Below, piece after piece: positions 1-8,426 of a stretch of DNA of 64,000 bases. Location: the NCBI RefSeq assembly GCF_900176505.1, contig NZ_FWYB01000018.1, forward strand, positions 1 through 64,000, in the 5' to 3' direction. The position numbers were made by a program, and so were the translations under genes. Source of the stretch: Pedobacter nyackensis. Its GTDB lineage: Bacteria; Bacteroidota; Bacteroidia; Sphingobacteriales; Sphingobacteriaceae. The first letter of the stretch is position 1. Every line of letters starts with the position of its first letter. Below the pieces are notes generated by a model. That model was not told where the DNA came from, did not search any database, and saw only the letters and a program-made list of their open reading frames with translations.

Positions 1-680
1 CCAACGGAACGGTGACCATAGCAGCCGGCACTTCCGCAGGAAGCTATACGCTGAGCTACCGCATCTGCGAAAACCTGAACCCGGGCAATTGCGATATGGC
101 TACAGCGACCATCGTGGTCTCGATGGCCCCGATAGATGCCATAGATGATAATTACACAGCAACTCCTGTTAATGGGGCAAGCGGTGGTGTAACCGCCTCG
201 GTGCTGGGCAATGACCTGCTGAACGGCGGCATCCTCAGTCCATCGGCAGTTACCCTGACCGCAGTGAGCGTCCCTTCAGGGCTTAGCCTGAATGCCGACG
301 GAACGGTGACCATAGCAGCCGGCACCGCCGCAGGAAGCTATACCCTGAGCTACCGCATCTGCGAAAACCTGAACCCGGGCAATTGCGATATGGCTACAGC
401 GACCATCGTGGTCTCGATGGCCCCGATAGATGCCATAGATAATGATTACACAGCAACTCCTGTTAATGGGGCAAGCGGTGGTGTAACCGCCTCGGTGCTG
501 GGCAATGACCTGCTGAACGGCGTCATCCTCAGTCCATCGGCAGTTACCCTAACCGCAGTGAGTGTCCCTTCAGGGCTTAGCCTGAATGCCAACGGAACGG
601 TGAGCATAGCAGCCGGCACCGCCGCAGGAAGCTATACCCTGAGCTACCGCATCTGCGAAAACCTGAACTCGGGCAATTGT
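1..680 (+). repeat. 294-bp in-frame tandem repeat inside the adhesin-like gene
   Basis: The block starting near base 1 recurs at 295 and 589, a period of 294 bases or exactly 98 codons. Copies are nearly identical at DNA level; differences include Asp/Asn at the ADGTV/ANGTV position and Gly/Val in LLNGGI/LLNGVI. The third copy decays after about base 670, where the DUF11-like domains begin. Further copies probably lie upstream of the window. Such near-identity suggests recent duplication or homogenisation by recombination. Confidence 0.95.
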
Positions 681-1673
681 GATATTGCCGAAGCAACAGT
701 TTTTGTTATTGTACCATCTATCGCCCTTGTCAAGACAGCGGCTGTCTCCAGTGACGGCATGAGGATTGCCTACAGCTTTGTGGTGACCAACACCGGAAAT
801 GTAACTTTGTCCAATGTTGTGCTAAACGATCCCAGACTTGGTGTTGCCGGCCGTTCCGTATCGGCCATCCTTGCACCTGGAGCGAGCAGCACAGTCACGA
901 TAAATTATACGATCTCTCAGGCGGACCGCGATGCTAAAGGGGTGACCAATACAGCAACAGTAAATGCTGCGTCGCCTGACGGGATATCAGTGAGTGATGT
1001 CTCGGGCACCGCCCAAAACAATAGTACACCCACCTTTACCGAGATATCATCTACCCCGGCAATAGCGCTGGTTAAAACGGCAGCTGTATCACCAGACGGA
1101 AACTCAGTGAGCTATAACTTTGTGATTACAAACACAGGCAACATTACATTGAACGGTATTTCTTTGACTGATACAAAACTAGGTATCAGTAGCAGAACAA
1201 TTGCAGGTACGCTTGCTCCCGGACAAAGTACCTCAATAACGGTTATCTATACCACAACTGCGGCAGATAAAACGGCTAACCTGGTTACAAATACCGCTAA
1301 GGTAGACGCAGTTGCAATTGGAGGAGGAGCAGTAAGTGATGTGTCCGGTACGGCACAGAATAATGATAACCCAACGGTAGTTGTACTATTCGATGGTGAA
1401 GTCCTCGATATTCCATCTTTATTTACACCCAACGGAGATGGACGAAATGATCGGTTCGAAATCAGAGGTTTGGACCAGTATTTAGAAAATGAGCTGATCA
1501 TCGTAAATCGTTGGGGGAATGAAGTCTACAAACAGTCTAATTATAAGAACGACTGGTTGGGCGAAGGACTCAATGAAGGCACCTATTATTATGTGCTCAG
1601 GGTGAAAAAAAATACCACATCAGGCTGGAGAACCTATAAAGGGTATATCACACTATTAAGAACATCAAATTAG
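1..1673 (+). CDS. T9SS type-B sorted repeat protein, C-terminal part (partial)
   Basis: The reading frame is open at the left edge (codons from base 3), so this is the C-terminal 557 residues or so of a larger surface protein. The order is: about 2.3 copies of a 98-residue repeat containing the cadherin-like segment VLGNDLLNG; two copies of a DUF11/DUF7507-like domain beginning IALVKTAAV with a VTNTGN motif; and a final ~85 residues with LFTPNGDGRNDRFEI, IVNRWGNEVY and GTYYYVLRV. That ending is the gliding-motility-associated C-terminal domain (CHU_C/TIGR04131) that directs secretion by the type IX system. The two genes that follow (PorP/SprF and an OmpA protein) are the usual partners of such cargo. 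The likely role is a secreted or surface-attached adhesin; the ligand is unknown. An internal GTG at 12 is not the real start. Confidence 0.93.
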   Translation, partial: NGTVTIAAGTSAGSYTLSYRICENLNPGNCDMATATIVVSMAPIDAIDDNYTATPVNGASGGVTASVLGNDLLNGGILSPSAVTLTAVSVPSGLSLNADGTVTIAAGTAAGSYTLSYRICENLNPGNCDMATATIVVSMAPIDAIDNDYTATPVNGASGGVTASVLGNDLLNGVILSPSAVTLTAVSVPSGLSLNANGTVSIAAGTAAGSYTLSYRICENLNSGNCDIAEATVFVIVPSIALVKTAAVSSDGMRIAYSFVVTNTGNVTLSNVVLNDPRLGVAGRSVSAILAPGASSTVTINYTISQADRDAKGVTNTATVNAASPDGISVSDVSGTAQNNSTPTFTEISSTPAIALVKTAAVSPDGNSVSYNFVITNTGNITLNGISLTDTKLGISSRTIAGTLAPGQSTSITVIYTTTAADKTANLVTNTAKVDAVAIGGGAVSDVSGTAQNNDNPTVVVLFDGEVLDIPSLFTPNGDGRNDRFEIRGLDQYLENELIIVNRWGNEVYKQSNYKNDWLGEGLNEGTYYYVLRVKKNTTSGWRTYKGYITLLRTSN

Positions 1674-1695
1674 CAATGCATTAAAAGGTCGTGTA

Positions 1696-2664
1696 ATGAA
1701 AAAGCAATTCATCGTATTAGCTACATTCTTCAGTTCCATAAGCCAATTAGTTTTTGGACAACAGGATGCCCAGTTCAGTCAATATCTATTTAATGGTATA
1801 TACATTAATCCTGCTTATGCTGGCTATAAAGAAGTGCTGAATTTGCATAGTTTTTATCGCAGTCAATGGACAGGCATAACCGGTGCGCCTAAAACAGGGA
1901 GTATTGTCGTAGATGCAATTGCCAATGAGGGTAATGTAGGGCTGGCCTTACAAGCAGTGAACGACAGGCTTGGCGCACAGCGAAATAATTCAGTTTACTT
2001 AAATTATGCCTATCGGATCAGGCTTAATGCTGAAGGAAGCTCCAGGCTGGCTTTTGGTCTGAGTGGAGGGGTGGCCCAATATGGAATCGATGGAGACAAG
2101 CTCTCCACGAATGATCCGGAGCTTAACTTTAATGCTTCAAGGAATCTGATTGTACCCAATGCGAGTTTTGGTATTTACTTTGCAAATGACAAATACTTTG
2201 CAGGTATTTCAGCCGATAACCTGATTGCCTCGCAATACAATGATGAAAAATTCAGGAATTTGGCTAAACCCCAGATCCATGCATATCTGACTGCGGGCAT
2301 GCTTATCCCCCTTAGTACAAATATTAACCTTAAGCCCTCTTTCCTGTTGAAAGAAGACTTTGGCGGACCTACCAATCTTGATTTAAATGCATTCCTTCTT
2401 TTCGGTGAAAGTATATGGTTGGGCGGCTCTTATCGTACCGGAATTAAGATATGGGATAAGTCTTATTTACAGAAAGAATTGAGCAACAGCGACTCGTTTG
2501 TTGCTGCATTAGAAGTTTTTCCCCAAAGTAATATCCGGTTGGGATATGCCTATGATTTTTCTGTAGGACCTTTACAAGGTTACAGTGGAGGAAGTCACGA
2601 GATTTCATTGGCTTATTATTTCCGCAGAACACGCCTGAGAATGGCCACACAAAGGGTATTTTAA
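1696..2664 (+). CDS. PorP/SprF family type IX secretion membrane protein
   Basis: The 322-residue product starts with a signal peptide (MKKQFIVLATFFSSISQLVFG, cleavage likely before QQDAQFSQ). The mature N-terminus QFSQYLFNGIYINPAYAG is the hallmark of the PorP/SprF family, and the rest has alternating beta-strand character ending YYFRRTRLRMATQRVF, as in an outer-membrane beta barrel. Family knowledge: PorP/SprF proteins are outer-membrane components that work with specific type-B T9SS cargo, and are often encoded directly downstream of it. Here the gene begins 22 bases after the cargo stop codon, so the two are probably co-transcribed and form a cargo/anchor pair. Confidence 0.93.
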   Translation: MKKQFIVLATFFSSISQLVFGQQDAQFSQYLFNGIYINPAYAGYKEVLNLHSFYRSQWTGITGAPKTGSIVVDAIANEGNVGLALQAVNDRLGAQRNNSVYLNYAYRIRLNAEGSSRLAFGLSGGVAQYGIDGDKLSTNDPELNFNASRNLIVPNASFGIYFANDKYFAGISADNLIASQYNDEKFRNLAKPQIHAYLTAGMLIPLSTNINLKPSFLLKEDFGGPTNLDLNAFLLFGESIWLGGSYRTGIKIWDKSYLQKELSNSDSFVAALEVFPQSNIRLGYAYDFSVGPLQGYSGGSHEISLAYYFRRTRLRMATQRVF

Positions 2665-2681
2665 AAAGAAAATATATACTG

Positions 2682-4616
2682 ATGAAGAACTATATACTAA
2701 TTGCTGCTTTTTGTTTGGTAGGACTTGTAACCAGAGGTCAGGCGCTGCGCAAGGAGGCGGATAAACAATTCGAACTTTATAATTTTACGAAGGCGGTTAC
2801 TTTATACACGGAGGCTTATAAACGGAACCCGACAACTTACACCGCTGATCGATTGGCTGAAAGTTACCGGAAAACTTTTAACTACGCAGCAGCAGAAAAA
2901 TGGTATGCGAAAGCCGATAACATGCCTGACGTTGCTGCCAAAACCACCCTTGCTTATGGTTTAACGCTACAGGCGAATGGAAAATACGATCTTGCCAAAT
3001 CTGTTTTTCAAAAGTACCGGGCTAAAGGGGATAGTTTGATAAATGATCAGCAAATTGAACGGCTTATCACATCCTGTGATTCAGCTAAAGTGTGGACGGC
3101 CAATCCGGTTAATGTTAAAATAGAAAACCAAACCCGGCTTAATTCACAAACAGCCGATTGGGCGCCTGTTAGTTATAAAAACGGAGTGGTGTTTACATCA
3201 GATCGTAGTTTACGAGGGGGTAAGGATTCATCAGTTAAAAAACATAAGCCTTTTCTGCGTTTTGATGGTAAATTGATAAAGCCCAGTGATCAGATTTACT
3301 CCTGGACGGGTAACAATTATAACCACCTGTATTATAGTGCGGGTAATAATCTGAGTATTTTCCCTATTGACGCCGGGACCAATTACCACGTGGGCACCGC
3401 AACTTTTAACCATGCTGGTAATGAAATGTTTTTCACCCTCACCCGGATTCCTGAAAGTATTAAACCCTACGAAAAAATTAGCACCATCAATATAGAAATT
3501 TACAGTAGCCGTTTAAATAGCTCGGGTGTATGGGGCAAGCCTGTTTCCCTACCGATTAATAATGTAGGATCTTACTCGGTAAGCGATCCATTTTTGGTTG
3601 GAGATACCCTATATTTCTCCTCCAATAGGCCAGGGGGAAAAGGTGGTACAGATCTGTATTATATGGTTCGCAATGGTGATAGTGCCTGGGGCCAGGTTCA
3701 AAACATGGCTAGTGTTAATACCAGGGGTAACGAACGTACACCAGTGATGGCGGCAAATGGGGATTTTTACTTTGCCAGCGATGGTTATGTGGGAATGGGT
3801 GGTCTTGATATTTTTAAAGTTTTAAATTTAAAGAACGCACCGAAAATTATAAACTTTAAATATCCGGTAAATACATCGAGGGACGACTTTGCGGTTTCTT
3901 TATCGGATATACCGGGTACTTATCTTTTCTCTTCTAACCGGGAAGGAGGAAATGGAGCAGACGATATTTACAGCTTGTTTATTCCCCGCCCAGTTGATGA
4001 AAATGTAATTTTAGCGGGTGTTGTATATGATCAGCAAACTAAACTGCCGATCGCAGGTGCGAAAGTAACCCTTGAAACCGTTAATGGAAAATCACAGGAT
4101 TTGCTTACCAATGCCAAAGGATTTTATCAGTTTAACGTAGCGAAAAATAGCAGCTACAAACTAACGGGTACTAAGCAGAATTATATACCGGCAAATGAGC
4201 AGGTAAAAACAGACACTGCAAAAAGATATATTCAAGACCTTTACCTGCAATTCTTTACAGACCAGGCTATCGTTTTGCCAAATATTTATTATGATTTTGA
4301 TAAATACAATATCCGTCCTGATGCGGCTGTACAACTCGATAAAGTATTGGTGTTGCTGAACAAGTATCCTAACCTCAAACTGGAACTGAGTTCACATACC
4401 GATAGCAGGGGGGTGGATGTTTATAACCAGTGGCTCTCACAGAAAAGAGCAGAAAGTGCTGTTGCGTATCTTGTAGGCAAAGGGATAGCTCAAGACCGAA
4501 TCAGCGCACATGGGTATGGTGAGACCAGGTTAGTAAACCGTTGCGCTAACGGGGTTGCCTGTTCGAAAGAAGAACATCAGGCAAACAGAAGAACCGAGAT
4601 TAAAAAAGCAAATTAA
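2682..4616 (+). CDS. OmpA family protein with TPR and WD40-like (PD40) segments
   Basis: The 644-residue product has a signal peptide (cleavage near TRGQA), then TPR-like helices (about 20-110), PD40/WD40-like propeller repeats (about 150-410, for example DTLYFSSNRPGGKGGTDLYY), a carboxypeptidase-regulatory-like beta domain (about 440-510, GVVYDQQTKLPIAGAKV), and an OmpA C-terminal domain (about 525-644) with YYDFDKYNIRPDA, SSHTDSRG and NRRTEI. The Asp and Arg of the last two motifs are those that bind peptidoglycan diaminopimelate in this family. It lies 17 bases after PorP/SprF and ends the cargo-PorP-OmpA operon. The probable role is anchoring the T9SS-associated complex to the cell wall; the TPR and propeller parts may bind partners. 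Confidence 0.93.
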   Translation: MKNYILIAAFCLVGLVTRGQALRKEADKQFELYNFTKAVTLYTEAYKRNPTTYTADRLAESYRKTFNYAAAEKWYAKADNMPDVAAKTTLAYGLTLQANGKYDLAKSVFQKYRAKGDSLINDQQIERLITSCDSAKVWTANPVNVKIENQTRLNSQTADWAPVSYKNGVVFTSDRSLRGGKDSSVKKHKPFLRFDGKLIKPSDQIYSWTGNNYNHLYYSAGNNLSIFPIDAGTNYHVGTATFNHAGNEMFFTLTRIPESIKPYEKISTINIEIYSSRLNSSGVWGKPVSLPINNVGSYSVSDPFLVGDTLYFSSNRPGGKGGTDLYYMVRNGDSAWGQVQNMASVNTRGNERTPVMAANGDFYFASDGYVGMGGLDIFKVLNLKNAPKIINFKYPVNTSRDDFAVSLSDIPGTYLFSSNREGGNGADDIYSLFIPRPVDENVILAGVVYDQQTKLPIAGAKVTLETVNGKSQDLLTNAKGFYQFNVAKNSSYKLTGTKQNYIPANEQVKTDTAKRYIQDLYLQFFTDQAIVLPNIYYDFDKYNIRPDAAVQLDKVLVLLNKYPNLKLELSSHTDSRGVDVYNQWLSQKRAESAVAYLVGKGIAQDRISAHGYGETRLVNRCANGVACSKEEHQANRRTEIKKAN

Positions 4617-4716
4617 ACTTTAAAACATTATTTATTTTACCAATTATTTTCAAGATGAAAAAGTATTTTTTTAATTGTTTGTTGAAATAGTTAAAAAATA
4701 AGAAAAGTTTCCTTCG

Positions 4717-4745
4717 AAAGCCTTAGAGAAATCTAAGGCTTTTTT
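4717..4745 (+). terminator. Intrinsic terminator after the T9SS-type operon
   Basis: An 11-bp perfect stem (AAAGCCTTAGA pairing with TCTAAGGCTTT) closes a GAAA tetraloop and runs into five Ts. It lies about 100 bases after the OmpA stop codon. The features are those of a rho-independent terminator on the + strand. Confidence 0.88.
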
Positions 4746-4778
4746 GCGTTTAGTCATTATCAGCTTAAATTTTCTTGA

Positions 4779-4825
4779 TGAATCATTAAATTGGTCAGAC
4801 GGCGTCTGACCAATTTAATGATTCA
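4779..4825. repeat. Perfect 23-bp inverted repeat overlapping the ATPase stop codon
   Basis: Arms 4779-4801 and 4803-4825 are exact reverse complements around one central base. The element covers the TAA stop of the leftward ATPase gene (4815-4817). There is no T-run after either arm and no loop, so it is not a standard terminator; a DNA cruciform or a recombination scar is as likely. Confidence 0.85.
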
Positions 4826-6026
4826 CAATGAATTCATGAGCTGGAATTACGTTGATTATCTTGCCATTTTTTTCAAACTTATCTTTTTGATCAATGGTTA
4901 TTAACATTCCTTCCTGAACATCGAAAAATTCAAGGGCTTCAATGATTCCGTTGAGTTCTCTATTCAGATTATCAGGATTCAATTCATAACATACTTGAAT
5001 GGCTTGATTAAAAGCACCGTTTTTAAATGCAATAAAATCGCATTCTCCTTTTTCAGAAAAATAGTATATTTCTTTATAAGTCCTGCGAAGGTGTAAAAAG
5101 ATTAGGTTCTCAAATTTACGTCCATTATCTTCAGTAAAAGATCCCGAGTTGACATTGATCAAACCAGTGTCAATGGCATACACCTTCCTTGGGTTTGCAA
5201 TTTGCTTTTTAAGTGAATAACTGAATTTTGGAATGAAATGTAATAAATAGGAGTATTCCATATGTGATAAATACTCTAACACGGTACTTGTGGCTCCAAC
5301 CTCAAAAATATTCTTGAGTTTATTCCCAGATATAAGTTTTCCAACGTTTGAAATTAAATACTGGGCTAGTCGCTGAAGCGTTCTTACATCTTTGATGTTA
5401 TAGCGAACTGCAATATCCCGGATAAGTATATCTTCAAAAAGATGGTTCAGGATCTCATCAGATCCCTGTTTTAGGTATTCAGGAAAGCCTCCAACATTTA
5501 AATAGGTAAGTAATGAATCTGCTGATGCCTTTAGCTTTTGAAAAGAAATGAATTCATGATATGAAAATGGGAATAATTCTTTAGTAATGTGTCTGCCTGT
5601 TAATTTTGTCCCTAATTCTCTACTCAATAACGATGCATTTGATCCGGTTACTACGATCTTATAACCCTCATCTAATTTTTGTCGCACATATCGCTCCCAT
5701 TCTGGTATAATTTGGATTTCATCAAACATTAGAACCGTAAATTTTTGTTCTTTGATCACTTCATCTAGTCTGGAAAAATCATTGTTTTCGAATTCATAAA
5801 GTCTGGGGTCTTCAAAATTTAAGTATAATGCTGCGGGATATTTGCTCTTTAATAATTGAAATAACAAAGTGCTTTTTCCGCATCGCCTTATTCCTGACAC
5901 TATTAGTGCATGTGAAGCTAAATCTGGCAATAATGGCAAGGTATCCCTTTTTAGTCCTATATCCTTATGTTCCAGATTTAAACGTTGAGCATGTATGATT
6001 TGACTGATTGTTGCCTTTAGTATCAT
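4815..6026 (-). CDS. ATP-binding protein, AAA_14 / DUF4143 family
   Basis: The 403-residue product begins with an AAA-type P-loop domain: Walker A GIRRCGKST at residues 45-53, Walker B VLMFDE ending at D102-E103, and a sensor-like VTGSNASLL. The C-terminal half (YAIDTGL, KFENLIFLHLRR, CDFIAF) is the DUF4143 domain, a restriction-endonuclease-like fold. Such ATPases are widespread, often horizontally transferred, and their cellular role is mostly unknown. The ATG at 6026 is chosen over the upstream TTG at 6053, because a TATTTTTG -7 box (6043-6050, minus strand) lies between them, so the TTG would not be transcribed. The gene stands alone between two unrelated rightward operons. Confidence 0.9.
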   Translation of the reverse strand: MILKATISQIIHAQRLNLEHKDIGLKRDTLPLLPDLASHALIVSGIRRCGKSTLLFQLLKSKYPAALYLNFEDPRLYEFENNDFSRLDEVIKEQKFTVLMFDEIQIIPEWERYVRQKLDEGYKIVVTGSNASLLSRELGTKLTGRHITKELFPFSYHEFISFQKLKASADSLLTYLNVGGFPEYLKQGSDEILNHLFEDILIRDIAVRYNIKDVRTLQRLAQYLISNVGKLISGNKLKNIFEVGATSTVLEYLSHMEYSYLLHFIPKFSYSLKKQIANPRKVYAIDTGLINVNSGSFTEDNGRKFENLIFLHLRRTYKEIYYFSEKGECDFIAFKNGAFNQAIQVCYELNPDNLNRELNGIIEALEFFDVQEGMLITIDQKDKFEKNGKIINVIPAHEFIVNH

Positions 6027-6042
6027 GTTAAAGTGTTTGATG

Positions 6043-6080
6043 CAAAAATACAATAGTTTTGTTTGGTAAACAATACTATT
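6043..6080 (-). promoter_or_regulatory. Promoter and 29-bp palindrome upstream of the ATPase gene
   Basis: On the minus strand TATTTTTG (6043-6050) matches the Bacteroidota -7 consensus TAnnTTTG, 17 bases from the ATG at 6026. Directly upstream, 6052-6080 is a near-perfect palindrome: AATAGT-T-TTGTTT, centre GGT, AAACAA-T-ACTATT. It occupies the spacer and the likely -33 region, the expected place for a repressor site. No candidate regulator is adjacent. Confidence 0.55.
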
Positions 6081-6180
6081 TTTTGGTTAAACTAAATACC
6101 TTGGTAATTTCACTAAACCTGAAATATTTTACCGTCAACCAGATCGTAGATAAAACTCCTTAAATCCGAGGACTTTCCCT

Positions 6181-6188
6181 TATCTTTG
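6181..6188 (+). promoter_or_regulatory. -7 promoter box of the ABC-F gene
   Basis: TATCTTTG fits TAnnTTTG exactly. It lies 24 bases before the GTG at 6213, leaving a short leader. It also overlaps the TTG at 6186, which therefore cannot be the start codon. Confidence 0.6.
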
Positions 6189-6212
6189 CCGGCAATTCAA
6201 TATTTCCATACT

Positions 6213-7847
6213 GTGATTAATGTAAATAACATCTCCGTTTCATTTGGCGGAACCACCCTGTTTAGTGACGTAACCTTTTCGATAAACGAGAACGATAAGA
6301 TAGCCCTGATGGGTAAAAATGGCGCAGGCAAGTCGACCATACTAAAGATCATTGCCAATGCATCTAAACCTACTTCCGGTAGCGTAAGCGGGCCAAAGGA
6401 CGCAGTAATAGCATATTTGCCACAGCATTTGCTTACCCATGATAATGTTACCGTTTTTGAAGAAACGATGAAAGCTTTTGCAGAGGTAAACCAGATGCAA
6501 ATAGAGCTTGATGAGTTGAATGAGCAGCTTACTATTCGTACTGATTACGACAGTGATGACTACATGAAGCTGATCGAACGCGTATCGGAACTGAGTGAGA
6601 AATTCTATTCAATCGAAGAGGTCAATTATGATGCAGAGGTAGAAAAGGTGTTAAAGGGCTTAGGTTTCGAGCGCAAGGACTTTACTCGCCAAACTTTCGA
6701 GTTTTCGGGTGGATGGCGCATGCGTATCGAGCTGGCTAAAATCCTGTTAAAGAAACCGGATCTCATCTTATTGGATGAGCCTACCAACCACATGGATATC
6801 GAGAGTATACAATGGTTGGAAGATTTCTTAATCAACTCGGCAAAAGCAGTGATGGTAATCTCTCACGACCGTGCCTTTGTAGATAACATTACCAATCGTA
6901 CCATTGAGGTTACGATGGGTAAAATATACGATTACAAAGCCAAATACAGCCATTATCTTCAGTTGCGTGCGGATCGTCGTATTCACCAATTGAAAGCTTA
7001 TGAGGAACAACAACGTTTTATTGCCGATAACCAGGAATTTATAGACCGTTTTAGAGGGGTTTACTCGAAAACCTTGTCGGTGCAGTCGCGTGTGAAGATG
7101 CTCGAAAAGCTCGAAGTTATTGAAATCGATGAAGTGGATACTTCAGCATTGCGGCTGAAATTTCCACCATCTCCCCGTTCGGGTCAGTATCCAGTAATCG
7201 TAGAAGAGCTCACTAAAACCTATGGTGATCATGTGGTGTTCGAAAAAGCATCGATGGTGATCAGGCAGGGAGAAAAAGTGGCTTTTGTTGGTAAAAATGG
7301 TGAAGGTAAGTCGACCATGATCAAAGCAATCATGGGCGAGATCGATTTTGAAGGTGAATTAAAAGTAGGTCACAATGCAAAGATTGGATACTTTGCCCAA
7401 AACCAGGCTGCATTACTTGATGAAAATATAACGGTATTCGAAACCATTAACCAGATTCCATTAAGTGATGGTACTATAAAAATAAAAGACCTTTTAGGTG
7501 CCTTTATGTTTAGTGGCGATGATACCACGAAAAAAGTTAAGGTCCTTTCTGGAGGCGAGAAAACTCGTTTAGCCATGATCAAGTTGTTATTGGAACCTGT
7601 AAATGTGTTAATACTGGATGAGCCAACCAACCATTTGGACATGAAGACGAAAGACATTATCAAGGACGCGCTTAAGGATTTTGATGGCACTTTGATTCTG
7701 GTATCCCATGATCGGGATTTCCTGGATGGGCTGGCAAGTAAAGTATTCGAGTTTGGTAATAAGCGTGTACGCGAGCACTTTGAGGATATCAAAGGGTTCC
7801 TGGCTTACAAGAAAATGGACAGCTTAAAAGAAATCGAACAAAGCTAA
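6213..7847 (+). CDS. ABC-F family ATP-binding cassette protein
   Basis: The 544-residue protein has two ATP-binding cassettes and no membrane segments. Cassette 1 has GKNGAGKS, signature FSGGWRMRIELA and LILLDEPTNHMD; cassette 2 has GKNGEGKS, LSGGEKTRLAM and LILDEPTNHLD. They are joined by a charged linker (about residues 240-310), the P-site-tRNA interaction motif region of ABC-F proteins. Family members act on the ribosome, either in translation control (EttA, YbiT, YkpA types) or antibiotic protection. This looks like a housekeeping type, since nothing nearby suggests resistance. The GTG start at 6213 gives the family's usual N-terminus (INVNNISVSFGG) and follows a good -7 box. DUF1905/YdeI follows after 20 bases and may be co-transcribed. 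Confidence 0.93.
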   Translation: MINVNNISVSFGGTTLFSDVTFSINENDKIALMGKNGAGKSTILKIIANASKPTSGSVSGPKDAVIAYLPQHLLTHDNVTVFEETMKAFAEVNQMQIELDELNEQLTIRTDYDSDDYMKLIERVSELSEKFYSIEEVNYDAEVEKVLKGLGFERKDFTRQTFEFSGGWRMRIELAKILLKKPDLILLDEPTNHMDIESIQWLEDFLINSAKAVMVISHDRAFVDNITNRTIEVTMGKIYDYKAKYSHYLQLRADRRIHQLKAYEEQQRFIADNQEFIDRFRGVYSKTLSVQSRVKMLEKLEVIEIDEVDTSALRLKFPPSPRSGQYPVIVEELTKTYGDHVVFEKASMVIRQGEKVAFVGKNGEGKSTMIKAIMGEIDFEGELKVGHNAKIGYFAQNQAALLDENITVFETINQIPLSDGTIKIKDLLGAFMFSGDDTTKKVKVLSGGEKTRLAMIKLLLEPVNVLILDEPTNHLDMKTKDIIKDALKDFDGTLILVSHDRDFLDGLASKVFEFGNKRVREHFEDIKGFLAYKKMDSLKEIEQS

Positions 7848-7867
7848 AAAGTTGTATTTATGATCAA

Positions 7868-8344
7868 ATGAGTGCTTTACTATTAGACAAAATACTGATG
7901 TTGGAAAAGTTTCCCGGAAAAGGGGGCTGGACCTTTGTGCGATTGCCGGAAATTAAGACCCCTTCAGGCAAACCACTAGGCTGGGATAAAGTTCGTGCAC
8001 TGTTTGATGACTTTGAAGTCTCTGAAATGGGTTTGTTATCGCTTGGGAACGGGCAGCGTTTCCTTCCTGTAAAATCGCAAATCAGGAAATCGATAGGCAA
8101 GCAGGCCGGAGATCAGATCAGACTTCAGTTGTTCGCCCGGATCAAAGAATTAGATGTTCGGGCGGAATTTTTACTTTGTCTGGAGGATGATCCGGAAGCT
8201 TTAACTCATTTCCAAAGCTGGAAAGCGCAGGAAAGGGAGAAGTACATTTCCTGGATTGAGCAAGCGCAAAATACGGAGCAACAAGTTGAACGTATGGCAC
8301 AGGCTGTTGACCGTATTGCAGCAGGACTTTTTTTTACTTCCTAG
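7868..8344 (+). CDS. DUF1905 / YdeI-OmpD-associated family protein
   Basis: The 158-residue soluble protein has an N-terminal DUF1905-like beta-barrel segment (LEKFPGKGGWTFVRLPEI, LLSLGNGQRFLPVKSQIRKSIG) and a C-terminal helical YdeI-type tail (LLCLEDDPEALTHFQSW, EREKYISWIEQAQ) in which a Trp-rich helix follows. The two parts are commonly joined in one polypeptide in Bacteroidota. The function is not established; YdeI of Escherichia coli was linked to bacteriocin or peptide tolerance. It starts 20 bases after the ABC-F gene and ends before a clear terminator, so the two probably form one short operon. Confidence 0.8.
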   Translation: MSALLLDKILMLEKFPGKGGWTFVRLPEIKTPSGKPLGWDKVRALFDDFEVSEMGLLSLGNGQRFLPVKSQIRKSIGKQAGDQIRLQLFARIKELDVRAEFLLCLEDDPEALTHFQSWKAQEREKYISWIEQAQNTEQQVERMAQAVDRIAAGLFFTS

Positions 8345-8363
8345 TATAGGTAGGAAACATCTC

Positions 8364-8399
8364 AAAAAGCCCTCGAACAAAATGTTCCAAGGGCTTTTT
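8364..8399. terminator. Bidirectional intrinsic terminator
   Basis: AAAAAGCCCT (8364-8373) pairs with AGGGCTTTTT (8390-8399). The A-tract on one side and T-tract on the other let it serve both the rightward DUF1905 gene and the leftward cassette that ends at 8427. Confidence 0.85.
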
Positions 8400-8426
8400 A
8401 CTTTTACTACGATAAGCGGCTCTTCG

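Noticed and set aside
1..680. CRISPR or satellite array
   Set aside because: The 294-bp units are coding, in frame and contiguous, without spacers.
6186..6212. TTG start for the ABC-F gene
   Set aside because: It lies within the -7 promoter box, so it would not be in the transcript.
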